Source: Flavonifractor sp052065355 (GTDB lineage: Bacteria; Bacillota; Clostridia; Oscillospirales; Oscillospiraceae). From it: a DNA stretch of 64,000 nt. Below the pieces are notes generated by a model, which saw nothing but the letters and a program-made list of their open reading frames with translations, was not told where the DNA came from and made no database searches. A program made the position numbers and the translations under genes. Position 1 is the first letter of the stretch; every line of letters begins with the position of its first letter. Positions 49,087-56,971 of this stretch are shown here, one piece after another. The DNA lies in the NCBI RefSeq assembly GCF_052065355.1, contig NZ_JBQHUF010000001.1:62001-126000 (forward strand). Reading direction: 5' to 3'.

Positions 49087-49835
49087 CCAAACGCATCATC
49101 CCCTGCCTGGACGTGCGGGACGGCCGGGTGGTGAAGGGGGTCAACTTTGTCAATATCCGGGACGCCGGCGACCCGGTGGAGCTGGCCAAATACTATTCCG
49201 ATCAGGGTGCCGACGAGATCGTGTTTCTGGATATCACCGCCACCAGCGACGCCAGGGATACCGTGGCCGACGTGGTGGAGCGCACCGCCGCCCAGGTATT
49301 TGTCCCTCTGACGGTGGGGGGCGGCATCCGCACCGTGGAGGACTTCCAGAGGCTGCTGCGGGCGGGGGCGGACAAGATTTCGGTGAATTCCGCCGCCGTG
49401 GCCCGACCTGAATTGATTTCTGAGGCGGCGGAGCGGTTTGGTTCCCAGTGTGTGGTGCTGGCCGCCGATGCCCGTGCCCAAGGCGATGGTACCTGGGAAG
49501 TGGTGGTGGCCGGAGGGCGGAAGCCCACCGGTATGGACCTGATAGAATGGGTAAAGAAAGCGGAGTCTCTGGGTGCAGGGGAAATTTTGCTTACTTCCAT
49601 GGACGCCGACGGCACCAAGGCGGGTTTTGACCTTGCCATGACGAAGGCGGTCACCGACGCGGTGTCCATTCCCGTTATTGCCTCCGGCGGCTGCGGCTCC
49701 CTGGCCCATTTCGCGGAGGTGTTTGAGCAGACCAATTGCGACGCCGCCCTGGCGGCCTCCCTGTTCCACTTCGGGGAGCTGACAGTACCCCAGGTGAAGG
49801 ACTATCTCCGCGGCCAGAATATCCCCGTGAGGTGA
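49080..49835 (+). CDS. hisF: Imidazole glycerol phosphate synthase, cyclase subunit
   Basis: A 251-residue TIM barrel that closes the imidazole ring. GTG start at 49080 within the end of hisA. LAKRIIPCLDVRDGRVVKGVNF with catalytic Asp, FLDITATSDARDT, LTVGGGIRTVEDFQRLLRAG, EILLTSMDADGTKAGFD with the second Asp, and ASGGCGSLAHFAEVF. Complete. Confidence 0.98.
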   Translation: MLAKRIIPCLDVRDGRVVKGVNFVNIRDAGDPVELAKYYSDQGADEIVFLDITATSDARDTVADVVERTAAQVFVPLTVGGGIRTVEDFQRLLRAGADKISVNSAAVARPELISEAAERFGSQCVVLAADARAQGDGTWEVVVAGGRKPTGMDLIEWVKKAESLGAGEILLTSMDADGTKAGFDLAMTKAVTDAVSIPVIASGGCGSLAHFAEVFEQTNCDAALAASLFHFGELTVPQVKDYLRGQNIPVR

Positions 49836-49838
49836 ACC

Positions 49839-50171
49839 ATGGACTTTGATTTGAATTTGTTGTTCCAGAAATCCGACCTGATCCCCGTCATCATCTAGGA
49901 CGCGGAGACCAGGGACATTTTGATGCTGGGCTTCACCAATCAGGAGGCGGTGGAGCTGACCCTGAAGACCAAGACCGCCTGGTTCTGGTCCCGCAGCCGT
50001 CAGAAGCTGTGGAACAAGGGGGAGAGCTCGGGCCACTTCCTCCACGTGAAGAAGGTGGTCACTGATTGCGACACCGATACCCTGCTGTATCTCTGTGTGC
50101 CGGAGGGCCCCACCTGCCACACCGGGGCCAAAAGCTGCTTTTTTAATGATATTTGGGAGGAAACCACATGA
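49839..50171 (+). pseudogene. hisI: Phosphoribosyl-AMP cyclohydrolase, interrupted by an in-frame TAG
   Basis: From ATG 49839 the frame reads 19 codons (ending LIPVII), then TAG at 49896-49898, then DAETRDILMLGFTN and the rest of the protein to TGA at 50169-50171. Without the stop the product would be 110 residues, a normal HisI length. All later signatures are intact: WFWSRSRQKLWNKGESSGH, TDCDTDTLLYL (metal and zinc ligands), GPTCHTG and KSCF. HisI proteins usually have Gln just before the DAxTGxVLML motif, so TAG probably arose from CAG by one base change. Re-initiation at ATG 49923, or readthrough, could give some product. No other hisI is in the window. Confidence 0.85.
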
Positions 50172-50497
50172 ACGATACCGTATTGCAGGACCTGTACCAG
50201 GTCGTGCTGAACCGTAAAAGTGATCCCCAGGAGGGTTCCTATACCTGCTACCTGTTCGATAAGGGACTGGACAAGATTTTGAAGAAGGTGGGGGAGGAGT
50301 GCTCCGAGACCATCATCGCCGCCAAGAACGGCAAGCAGGAGGAGACCGTGGGGGAAATTTCCGATCTGATTTACCACCTGATGGTGATGATGGCCGACCA
50401 GAATATCCCCCTGGACGCGGTGCTGGCTGAGCTGGAGCGCCGCAGCCACAAAATTGGCAACCTGAAGAAAATGAAGACTGTAGACCACGAGACCTAA
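50168..50497 (+). CDS. hisE: Phosphoribosyl-ATP pyrophosphatase
   Basis: A 109-residue protein hydrolysing PR-ATP to PR-AMP, the second pathway step. ATG 50168 has GGGAGG 7 bases before and overlaps the hisI stop by 4 bases; a TTG at 50153 would spend the ribosome site. The all-helical MazG-like pattern is complete: SYTCYLFDKGLDKILKKVGEE, ECSETIIAAKN, ISDLIYHLMVMMADQNI. It is separate from hisI, as in many Clostridia, and ends the operon. Confidence 0.96.
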   Translation: MNDTVLQDLYQVVLNRKSDPQEGSYTCYLFDKGLDKILKKVGEECSETIIAAKNGKQEETVGEISDLIYHLMVMMADQNIPLDAVLAELERRSHKIGNLKKMKTVDHET

Positions 50498-50498
50498 A

Positions 50499-50528
50499 AA
50501 AGAGGCGCTGCTATAACAGCGCCTCTTT
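50499..50528. terminator. Bidirectional terminator of the his operon
   Basis: Stem AAAGAGGCGCTG / CAGCGCCTCTTT, loop CTATAA, with A-run left and TTCTTT right; it also serves the converging gene. Confidence 0.92.
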
Positions 50529-50531
50529 TCT

Positions 50532-51065
50532 TTATGCCTGGCCGTAAGTAACAAACATAGTGTACAGCCGGCTGATGGTGTTCCAGCTGTCCTGATCCAG
50601 AATACCGGTCTCGGGACGGCCGTCCAGCCGCTGGATCCAGCGGATATTGTGTTGGGTGGCGGCATCATTGTAGCCGGAAACGGGGCTGGACTCCACTCCG
50701 TCCAGCAGCCGGGCAAGCCCCCGGAACATGGACTGCACCAGGTAGAGATGAATGCTGTCCTGACCGGGCTGGACGGAGAAATCACAGTTGGGATAGCCCC
50801 GGCAGGGGATAGGTCCATTCAGCCGGGCCTTTGCCTGGAGGTAGAGCGCAGCGATGGCATCCCAGGTGGCCTGATTTACCTGTCCTGTTACAGGAGGGAA
50901 AAGCTCCCGCTGGAACAGCATGACAGCCTCCAGAGTACGCTCTCCGAAAATTCCATCTGGAGTAAGCCGGGGGAGAAAATCATATACGAAGGACAGCTCC
51001 CGCAGCATCGTCTGTAGACTGCGGACGCTCTGCCCGATGAGACGGATCTCTTGGGATGGGATCAT
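50532..51065 (-). CDS. Peptidoglycan-binding protein, probably spore-associated
   Basis: A 177-residue protein with GAGGAG before the ATG. Residues about 10-75 form a PG_binding_1 domain (RSLQTMLRELSFVYDFLPRL, then DGIFGERTLEAVMLFQREL), and about 100-170 a second, degenerate one (DSIHLYLVQSMFRGLARLL, then ETGILDQDSWNTISRLY). No signal peptide or catalytic domain. It is the last of three genes in a row (52684-50532). Such leaderless PG-binding proteins in Clostridia are often made in the mother cell during sporulation; the candidate SigK-like promoter upstream agrees. Confidence 0.82.
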   Translation of the reverse strand: MIPSQEIRLIGQSVRSLQTMLRELSFVYDFLPRLTPDGIFGERTLEAVMLFQRELFPPVTGQVNQATWDAIAALYLQAKARLNGPIPCRGYPNCDFSVQPGQDSIHLYLVQSMFRGLARLLDGVESSPVSGYNDAATQHNIRWIQRLDGRPETGILDQDSWNTISRLYTMFVTYGQA

Positions 51066-51079
51066 GTGGATGCTCCTCT

Positions 51080-52282
51080 CTAATCAGCCGACCCCAACGT
51101 CAGGGGCTGGCCGGGGTACTGAGTCAGGCCGGTGGCCTGGCTCTCAGGCAGATCGGGCCGGAACTGCTCTGGGATCACATTGGTGTAGGTGCTGACGGTG
51201 TCTACGATACCGGCATACAGCCGGTAGAGAGCGGCCCAGGTCTGAGGTCCCATGATGCCGTCCTGGGTCAGACCGCTCATCCGCTGCACGGCGATGACGG
51301 CGTTTTTAGTAGCCGGACCGTAAATACCGTCTATGGCCACGGTCGGAATGTTGTTGTAGAACTCTGCTACCACGGAGAGCACATATTGAATGACTTTTAC
51401 CGATTCGCCCCGGTCTCCCTCCCGCAGCACGTTGGGGAAGGGCTGGCTTCCGCTGCCAGGGTAATAGGTCTGCCCCTGGCTGATGAGCTCCGCCAAATCC
51501 AGCACACCCACATAGAGGAAGACCATTTTATACCAGGTGGAGTTACCTACGATGCCATCGGGGGTCAGGTCAAAGATTTCCTGGAATTTCTTGACCGCCG
51601 CCTCAGTGGAGGGACCAAAGATGCCATCCACCGGGTAGACTTTGGGAATAGCGGGGTAATCCCGGGAGATGCGGTTGAGCATGACCTGGATACGCTGTAC
51701 TGCTTCTCCGCTGTCGTACCGGCGGATGGGATAGCCTGGATAGGAGTAGCGGATACCCTGTACCGGAGCATTGGTCACCAGCTCAATATTGTCACCGTAA
51801 TAGTAGCGCAGGATGGACATATAGTCTGCCCCCTCCTCCGCCATGGCCTGACTGCCCCACTGAGATAAGCCGTCACAGGTGACGGTAGTACCGTTGCAGA
51901 ATTTAGCGGCCAGCGGCTCTACAAAACCGATGCGCCGTATGTAGGAGTTGAACATTTCGTCCACCAACTGGCTGATGTTCTCAAAAATATTGCGGCCTTT
52001 AATAAACTTTTGATCATAGGCGGTGGAGGATGTGATATTGAAGGGGTAGCCCCGGCTGGGGTAGAATTCGGTATATACCCGGTTTAGGGCAAAAGAAATG
52101 ATGGCCAGGATATTGGCCTGAAGAGCGGCGGTTTCCCAGGTGGGATAGATCTCACTGGAGGCCACGTTCTTTACATACTCAGGGAAGGAAACGGTGACAT
52201 TTTCCGCACTGGAGCCGGGCGGTCCCAGATGAACGGTGATATATTGTGGCACGTAAGGCGTGACAGGAAGTGATTCGGGCAT
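51080..52282 (-). CDS. SpoIID/LytB-like protein with peptidoglycan-binding domains
   Basis: A 400-residue protein, AGGGGAG before the ATG at 52282. The first half (about 1-170) has the SpoIID-like core: TVHLGPPGSSAENVTVSFPEYVKNVASSEIYPTWETAAL, then SLQANILA-type helix, and late DGLSQWGSQAMAEEGADYMSILRYYYGDN. SpoIID domains are lytic transglycosylases or amidase-binding modules; the catalytic Glu of SpoIID appears as SSEIYPTW. Two PG_binding_1 domains follow (about 190-260 and 285-360: DGIFGPSTEAAVKKFQEIF, DGIYGPATKNAVIAVQRMSG). No signal peptide. Likely acts on spore cortex. Confidence 0.87.
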   Translation of the reverse strand: MPESLPVTPYVPQYITVHLGPPGSSAENVTVSFPEYVKNVASSEIYPTWETAALQANILAIISFALNRVYTEFYPSRGYPFNITSSTAYDQKFIKGRNIFENISQLVDEMFNSYIRRIGFVEPLAAKFCNGTTVTCDGLSQWGSQAMAEEGADYMSILRYYYGDNIELVTNAPVQGIRYSYPGYPIRRYDSGEAVQRIQVMLNRISRDYPAIPKVYPVDGIFGPSTEAAVKKFQEIFDLTPDGIVGNSTWYKMVFLYVGVLDLAELISQGQTYYPGSGSQPFPNVLREGDRGESVKVIQYVLSVVAEFYNNIPTVAIDGIYGPATKNAVIAVQRMSGLTQDGIMGPQTWAALYRLYAGIVDTVSTYTNVIPEQFRPDLPESQATGLTQYPGQPLTLGSAD

Positions 52283-52294
52283 ATGCTCCCCTCC

Positions 52295-52684
52295 TTACAG
52301 GTTTTGGGGCGGGATGTTCACCGGCGATTCCGGCAGCAGTGTTGCGGTGTTCTCCGGCAGTGGGATCAGCTCAAGCTCCTGGAGGGTCTGGGTACCGGGG
52401 AAAATCTGTACGTTTTCCACTACCAGAAGCTCGTATCCAGGAGACTCCGCCCAAATATCGCATACGGAGAAGGGATCCGTCGTCCCGGGAGATTCGCTGG
52501 CTGAGGCGTTGGGAGTGGATACCTGTACCGGCGCGGTGCGGCCGTTGGCGTCGGTTACCCGCACCGCCAGCAGAATGTGCCGCCCCTCATGTCCCCGCTG
52601 GGTAAAGGCTACAGTGGCACCGCCTACGGGGATTTGAGCCCGGGAGGTGTAGACACGGGTCAGAATGGTTCCGTAAGATTCCAA
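52295..52684 (-). CDS. Small beta-sandwich (carboxypeptidase-regulatory-like) protein
   Basis: A 129-residue protein, TTG start at 52684 with AAAAGGAGG 8 bases upstream. It reads YTSRAQIPVGGATVAFTQ, then LLAVRVTDANGRTAPVQV and CDIWAESPGYELLVVENVQIF: the layout of a carboxypeptidase regulatory-like / CNA-B-type beta sandwich (a variable part, a turn with DxNG, then a paired strand GYE). First gene of the three-gene operon with two PG-binding proteins; probably a spore-coat or cortex component. Evidence for its role is only its place. Confidence 0.75.
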   Translation of the reverse strand: MESYGTILTRVYTSRAQIPVGGATVAFTQRGHEGRHILLAVRVTDANGRTAPVQVSTPNASASESPGTTDPFSVCDIWAESPGYELLVVENVQIFPGTQTLQELELIPLPENTATLLPESPVNIPPQNL

Positions 52685-52705
52685 ATGACATTCCTCCTTT
52701 TACGG

Positions 52706-52733
52706 TATCCTATGCGAGGCTGGGGTCGTCCGT
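52706..52733 (-). promoter_or_regulatory. Candidate SigK/SigE-type promoter of the spore operon
   Basis: Minus strand: AC (52733-52732), 17 bases, CATAGGATA (52714-52706), matching the SigK pattern AC-N16/17-CATAnnnTA. No SigA promoter fits as well. Confidence 0.5.
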
Positions 52734-52756
52734 TCCTGTGGAATTGTCCGGAGACG

Positions 52757-52785
52757 TTGACATTACGGTTTGTTTCGAGTAAACT
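52757..52785 (+). promoter_or_regulatory. Promoter of rex
   Basis: TTGACA at 52757-52762, 17-base spacer, TAAACT at 52780-52785. A clear Rex palindrome (TTGTTAA-N4-TTAACAA) was not found here. Confidence 0.7.
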
Positions 52786-52832
52786 GAATAGGAACGACTG
52801 GCAGTTATACTCTGGAAAGAGTGTGATTTGAT

Positions 52833-53465
52833 ATGAAAAAGCAAAAGGTATCCAGTGCGGTGATCCGCCGTCTGCCCAGATATTACCGGCACCTGAATGA
52901 TCTGTATCTGGCGGGCGTGGAGCGCATTTCCTCCAACGCTCTGGGCAATTCCCTGGGGCTCACCGCCTCCCAGATCCGGCAGGATCTCTCCTGCTTCGGC
53001 GAGTTTGGGCAGCAGGGCTACGGCTATAATGTGGGAACCCTGCGGGACGAGGTGGCCGATATTCTGGGCATGAACCGCGGGCATACTGCGGTGATCCTGG
53101 GCGTAGGTAACCTGGGCCGGGCACTGATGGAGAATTTCCACTTTGACCGTTCCGGTGTGATGCTGGCCGCAGCCTTTGATGTGGCGCCGGATGTGGTGGG
53201 ACGGGAGGTATCCAAGGTCCCGGTCTATCATGTGGACCAGTTGGAGGACTATCTGTCCCGTCAGCCCGCCAGCATCGGCGTGCTTACCGTTCCCGGCCGG
53301 GTGGCCCCCGGTATCGCCAATCGGCTGGTGCGTTCCGGTGTCAAGGGAATCTGGAATTTTACCAACATTGAGCTCTCTCTGGACGCTCCGGATGTGGTGG
53401 TGGAAGACGTCCACTTTGCAGACAGCCTGCTGGCACTGAGTTATATGATTTCGGAGGCGCCATGA
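52833..53465 (+). CDS. rex: Redox-sensing transcriptional repressor Rex
   Basis: A 210-residue NADH/NAD-sensing repressor. The winged HTH (about 1-75) reads VIRRLPRYYRHLNDLYLAGVERISS, with SQIRQDLSCFGEFGQQGYGYN as the recognition and wing region. The Rossmann domain has ILGVGNLGRALMENF, the D111-like acidic end in AAFDVAP and TVPGRVAPGIANRLV. Rex controls fermentation genes in Firmicutes. It overlaps the next gene by 4 bases. Confidence 0.97.
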   Translation: MKKQKVSSAVIRRLPRYYRHLNDLYLAGVERISSNALGNSLGLTASQIRQDLSCFGEFGQQGYGYNVGTLRDEVADILGMNRGHTAVILGVGNLGRALMENFHFDRSGVMLAAAFDVAPDVVGREVSKVPVYHVDQLEDYLSRQPASIGVLTVPGRVAPGIANRLVRSGVKGIWNFTNIELSLDAPDVVVEDVHFADSLLALSYMISEAP

Positions 53466-54601
53466 AGAAACCCGCAGTTATCCTGCTTACAGCAGCCATT
53501 CTGGTGAGCGGCGCGGCAGTTTATGCAGCCAATACCTTGGATGGGGATTCCCTGATATCGAAAAGCTACATTACCAATACCTTTCTGCCGGATGTGGAAA
53601 AGCAGGTGTCTCAGCGGATCGAGGAAAAGACGGAGGACACCTATCAGTCTGCCCTTACTGATCTGAACCAGAAGCACAGCACCTATTTGGCCCTGGCTGG
53701 CGGTGAGCAGAGCTATGCATCTTCCTTTACTGATTTGCGCTTTAAAAAGGGCGATGTCGTGACCCTCACTGCGGGCTCCGGCGGGATGCTGCTGGCAGGC
53801 AGTGCCAGCCTGTCCTATACGGGCGGTGCGGTGGTGGATGTGACGGCAGGGCAGACGGTTGCCTCTGGCGGCAGTCTGAGTCAGCGGCACCGCTACCTGG
53901 CGGGGGAGAATACCACAGCCAGTATCACTATCACTTCCGACACAGCGGTTCTGGATGTAGAGGGGTACTATTCCACAATGCTCAGCACCAGTGTGGACTA
54001 TAACGCGCTGGCTGATGCTCTGTTTGAAATGGGGCTGTTCCAGGGCAGTGGTACCGCTTATGGCAGCGGCTATGACCTGGAGGTGCCCTCCACTCGGATC
54101 ATGGGTGTGGTGATGTTCCTCCGCCTGATTGGCGAGGAGCAGGCAGCCCTGTCCAGCACAGCTGTAAACCCCTTTGCGGATACGCCTGCCTGGTGTGACC
54201 GCTATGTGGCGTACGCCTTTGAAAAAGGCTATACCAACGGTGTGGGGGAGAATGCCGCCGGGCAGCTTTTGTTTGCACCTGATCGGCAGATCTCTGCAAA
54301 TGAGTACATGACCCTGATCCTTCGGGCTCTGGGCTATACGGACAGCGGAACCGCTCCCGATTTCACCTGGGATACCGCTGTGAGCAAGAGCGTATCCTAC
54401 GGGGTACTTACCAGTGGAGAGCAGGCAATGCTGTCTCAGAGCAGTTTTCTGCGAGCCCAAGTAGTATATCTGTCCTATTTCTCTCTGAATGCCTCTATGA
54501 AAAATGGGGGTGTCCTGTTGGATCGAACGGTAGCCAGCAGCGGCTTGGGACGGAGTGAATTTGAACGAATCATGTCTGGGGTGAAGGTACCCCGCCTGTA
54601 A
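53462..54601 (+). CDS. SLH-like exported protein
   Basis: A 379-residue protein coupled to rex by ATGA. Residues 1-23 form a signal peptide (MKKPAVILLTAAILVSGAAV, cleavage near AYA-A). About 40-75 is a coiled-coil-like helix (VEKQVSQRIEEKTEDTYQ). About 80-170 is a beta domain. From about 180 two or three SLH-like repeats occur: FADTPAWCDRYVAYAFEKGY with GVGENAAGQLLFAPDRQISANEYMTLILRALGY. Membership with rex is probably accidental or reflects shared expression; no redox motif is seen. Confidence 0.83.
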   Translation: MKKPAVILLTAAILVSGAAVYAANTLDGDSLISKSYITNTFLPDVEKQVSQRIEEKTEDTYQSALTDLNQKHSTYLALAGGEQSYASSFTDLRFKKGDVVTLTAGSGGMLLAGSASLSYTGGAVVDVTAGQTVASGGSLSQRHRYLAGENTTASITITSDTAVLDVEGYYSTMLSTSVDYNALADALFEMGLFQGSGTAYGSGYDLEVPSTRIMGVVMFLRLIGEEQAALSSTAVNPFADTPAWCDRYVAYAFEKGYTNGVGENAAGQLLFAPDRQISANEYMTLILRALGYTDSGTAPDFTWDTAVSKSVSYGVLTSGEQAMLSQSSFLRAQVVYLSYFSLNASMKNGGVLLDRTVASSGLGRSEFERIMSGVKVPRL

Positions 54602-54606
54602 AAATC

Positions 54607-54646
54607 AAAGACCGCCGCCATGGGAGCTCCCATGGCGGCGGTCTTT
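54607..54646 (+). terminator. Rho-independent terminator
   Basis: A 19-base perfect stem from AAAGACCGCCGCCATGGGA and its complement, loop GC, then T5. Confidence 0.93.
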
Positions 54647-54700
54647 TTCTCTGTCAGAATGTACAGGCAGGAAAAGACCGAGTTTTGTGGATGTTGTGCA

Positions 54701-54729
54701 TTGACAACAGTTAGCAATGCAACTAAAAT
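54701..54729 (+). promoter_or_regulatory. Promoter and likely operator of the MarR-ABC operon
   Basis: TTGACA at 54701-54706, 17-base spacer, TAAAAT at 54724-54729. Overlapping TTAG-CAATGCAA-CTAA and GCAAT...ATTGC inverted repeats (about 54711-54741) are a plausible MarR site. Confidence 0.75.
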
Positions 54730-54760
54730 AATCAGTATTGCAAGGAAAGGAGGTGGTCGG

Positions 54761-55198
54761 ATGCATCAGGAGCAGCACGTGGGATATGAGATTAAGGCTC
54801 TGGCCAACCTTCTGCGGCGCAAGGTATTGGAGACCACCACAGGAACGCCGGAGGGCGACGAATTCACTGAGATGCAGGCGAAAATATTAGGCTTTCTGTG
54901 CCACAACCGTGACCAGGAAGTATGCCAGAAAGACATTGAGGAAGCGTTTTATATTCGCAGGTCTACCGCATCCCGTCTGCTGAAACGCCTGGAGGCGGAG
55001 GGATTTATCGTGCGCCAGTCCGTATCCCGGGATGCCAGACTCAAGCAGGTGAGCACTACGCCCAAAGCGGATGCGTTGTTTCAGGAGATCAACAAACGGA
55101 TCTCCCACGTGGAGGAGACTTTGACGCGGGGACTATCTCAACAGGAAGTAGAGCAGTTTCTGGTCACAGTAGAGAAACTGAAACAGAATCTGATGTAA
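54761..55198 (+). CDS. MarR-family transcriptional regulator
   Basis: A 145-residue winged-HTH repressor. AAAGGAGGTGGTCGG precedes the ATG at 54761. The DNA-binding part reads FTEMQAKILGFLCHNRDQEV, QKDIEEAFYIRRSTASRLLKRLEAEGFI, VRQSVSRDARLKQVSTTPKA, with flanking dimerisation helices. It heads an operon with two ABC exporter genes, the common arrangement in which a MarR repressor senses the exported drug. Confidence 0.95.
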   Translation: MHQEQHVGYEIKALANLLRRKVLETTTGTPEGDEFTEMQAKILGFLCHNRDQEVCQKDIEEAFYIRRSTASRLLKRLEAEGFIVRQSVSRDARLKQVSTTPKADALFQEINKRISHVEETLTRGLSQQEVEQFLVTVEKLKQNLM

Positions 55199-55231
55199 GT
55201 GCAGACCAACAGCGATCCAAGGAGGAAACCT

Positions 55232-56971
55232 ATGAAGAAGAAACGAGGATTGACAAGCTGTATCCAGGAATTCTGGAAGGACACCATCCTGACACCTATT
55301 TTCGTCATCGGCGAAGTGGCGTTTGATGTGCTGATCCCCATGATGACCGGCAAACTGCTGGACGAAGGCGTAAAAGCGGGCAGCATGGAGCATATCATCC
55401 GCTATGGTGTATTGGTGGTGGTCATGGCCTTGATGGCTCTGTTGCTGGGCGCATTGTCCGGCCGGTTTGCCGCCAGGGCATCCACCGGCTTCTCCCGCAA
55501 TCTGCGCCGGGAGATGTACCGGAATGTACAGAAGTTTTCGTTTTCCAACATTGATAAATTCTCTACCGGCGGCATTATCACCCGCCTGACCACCGACGTA
55601 ACCAATGTTCAGATGGCATTTATGATGGTCATCCGCATTGCGGTGCGCTGCCCCATTATGCTGATCTGCGCCTGGGGCCTCACGTTTACCATCAATCCCA
55701 AACTGGCGCTGATTTTCCTGGTGGTCATCCCCATTTTGGCTGTGGGAATCCTGATCATTATGAAGTCGGCCCATCCCCTCTTCGAGCGGGTGTTTAAGAA
55801 GTACGACTGGCTGAACAATGTGGTACAGGAAAACCTGCTGGGCATTCGTGTGGTGAAGTCCTTTGTGCGGGAGGACCACGAGAAGGAGAAGTTCGGCAAG
55901 GTATCCAACGAGATCTACATGGACTTTTCCAAAGCTGAAAAGATCGTGGCCTTCAACATGCCTTTGATGCAGATCTGTGTCTATGCCTGTATGCTCACCG
56001 TTTCCTGGCTGGGCGCAAACCTGGTGGTGGGCGGCGAACTGACCACCGGCCAGCTCACCAGTATGTTCAGCTATATCATGATGATCCTCATGAGCCTGAT
56101 GATGCTGTCCATGGTGCTGGTGATGATCATCATTTCCCGGGCTTCCGCCGAGCGTATCATCGAATTGCTCAACGAAGAGAGCGACCTGAAGAACGGCCCC
56201 AAACCTATCTTTGAGGTGAAAGACGGCTCTGTGGTGTTCGAGAACGTCAGCTTCAGCTATGCCAAGGATCCTACAAAGGAATGTCTGAAGGATGTGAATC
56301 TCACCATCAACTCCGGCGAGACGGTAGGCATCCTGGGTGGTACCGGTACCTCCAAAACCACTCTGGTCCAGCTCATCCCCCGCCTGTATGATGCCACCGA
56401 AGGCCGTGTGCTGGTTGGCGGCGTGGATGTGAAGGATTATGATATGGAGGCCCTCCGTGAGCAGGTGGCCATGGTGCTCCAGAAGAACGTGCTGTTCTCC
56501 GGTACTATTAAGGAGAACCTGCGCTGGGGCAATAAGGAGGCTACTGATGAAGAGATGGTCCGGGTGTGTAAGCTGGCCCAGGCCGACCCCTTCATTCAGG
56601 AGTTCCCCGACAAGTATGATACCCACATCGAGCAGGGCGGCTCCAACGTGTCCGGCGGCCAGAAGCAGCGCCTGTGTATTGCCCGCGCTCTGCTGAAGAA
56701 GCCCAAGATCCTAATCCTGGACGACTCCACCTCCGCAGTGGATACCAAGACCGACGCCTTGATCCGCAAGGCCTTCCGTGAGGAGATCCCGGAGACCACC
56801 AAGTTCATCATTGCTCAGCGTATCTCCTCGATTGAGGACGCCGACAAGATCCTGGTGATGGACGGCGGAAAGATCGCCGCCATGGGCACCCATGAGGAGC
56901 TGCTCCAGAACTGTGACATTTACCGCGAAATCTATGAGTCTCAGACGAAGGGAGGCAGCGACGATGAATAA
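55232..56971 (+). CDS. ABC exporter, half-transporter with degenerate nucleotide site
   Basis: A 579-residue protein with six membrane helices (about 15-310) and a C-terminal ABC domain. AAGGAGG precedes the ATG at 55232. Walker A is GGTGTSKTTL (Ser replaces the Gly before Lys), the signature NVSGGQKQRL is canonical, Walker B ends ILILDDSTSAVD with Asp in place of the catalytic Glu, and the switch His is Gln (IIAQRISS). These changes define the non-catalytic partner in heterodimeric exporters such as LmrCD/TM287-288. Pairs with the next gene. Confidence 0.95.
   Translation: MKKKRGLTSCIQEFWKDTILTPIFVIGEVAFDVLIPMMTGKLLDEGVKAGSMEHIIRYGVLVVVMALMALLLGALSGRFAARASTGFSRNLRREMYRNVQKFSFSNIDKFSTGGIITRLTTDVTNVQMAFMMVIRIAVRCPIMLICAWGLTFTINPKLALIFLVVIPILAVGILIIMKSAHPLFERVFKKYDWLNNVVQENLLGIRVVKSFVREDHEKEKFGKVSNEIYMDFSKAEKIVAFNMPLMQICVYACMLTVSWLGANLVVGGELTTGQLTSMFSYIMMILMSLMMLSMVLVMIIISRASAERIIELLNEESDLKNGPKPIFEVKDGSVVFENVSFSYAKDPTKECLKDVNLTINSGETVGILGGTGTSKTTLVQLIPRLYDATEGRVLVGGVDVKDYDMEALREQVAMVLQKNVLFSGTIKENLRWGNKEATDEEMVRVCKLAQADPFIQEFPDKYDTHIEQGGSNVSGGQKQRLCIARALLKKPKILILDDSTSAVDTKTDALIRKAFREEIPETTKFIIAQRISSIEDADKILVMDGGKIAAMGTHEELLQNCDIYREIYESQTKGGSDDE

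Noticed and set aside
49896..49898. Pyrrolysine or other recoding at the hisI TAG
   Set aside because: TAG ends hisA and the HTH gene in this window, no PYLIS-like structure is evident, and HisI has Gln at this site, so a point mutation is simpler.
52763..52832. Rex operator in front of rex
   Set aside because: TTGTTTCGAGTAAAC shows only partial symmetry and does not fit TTGTTAA-N4-TTAACAA.
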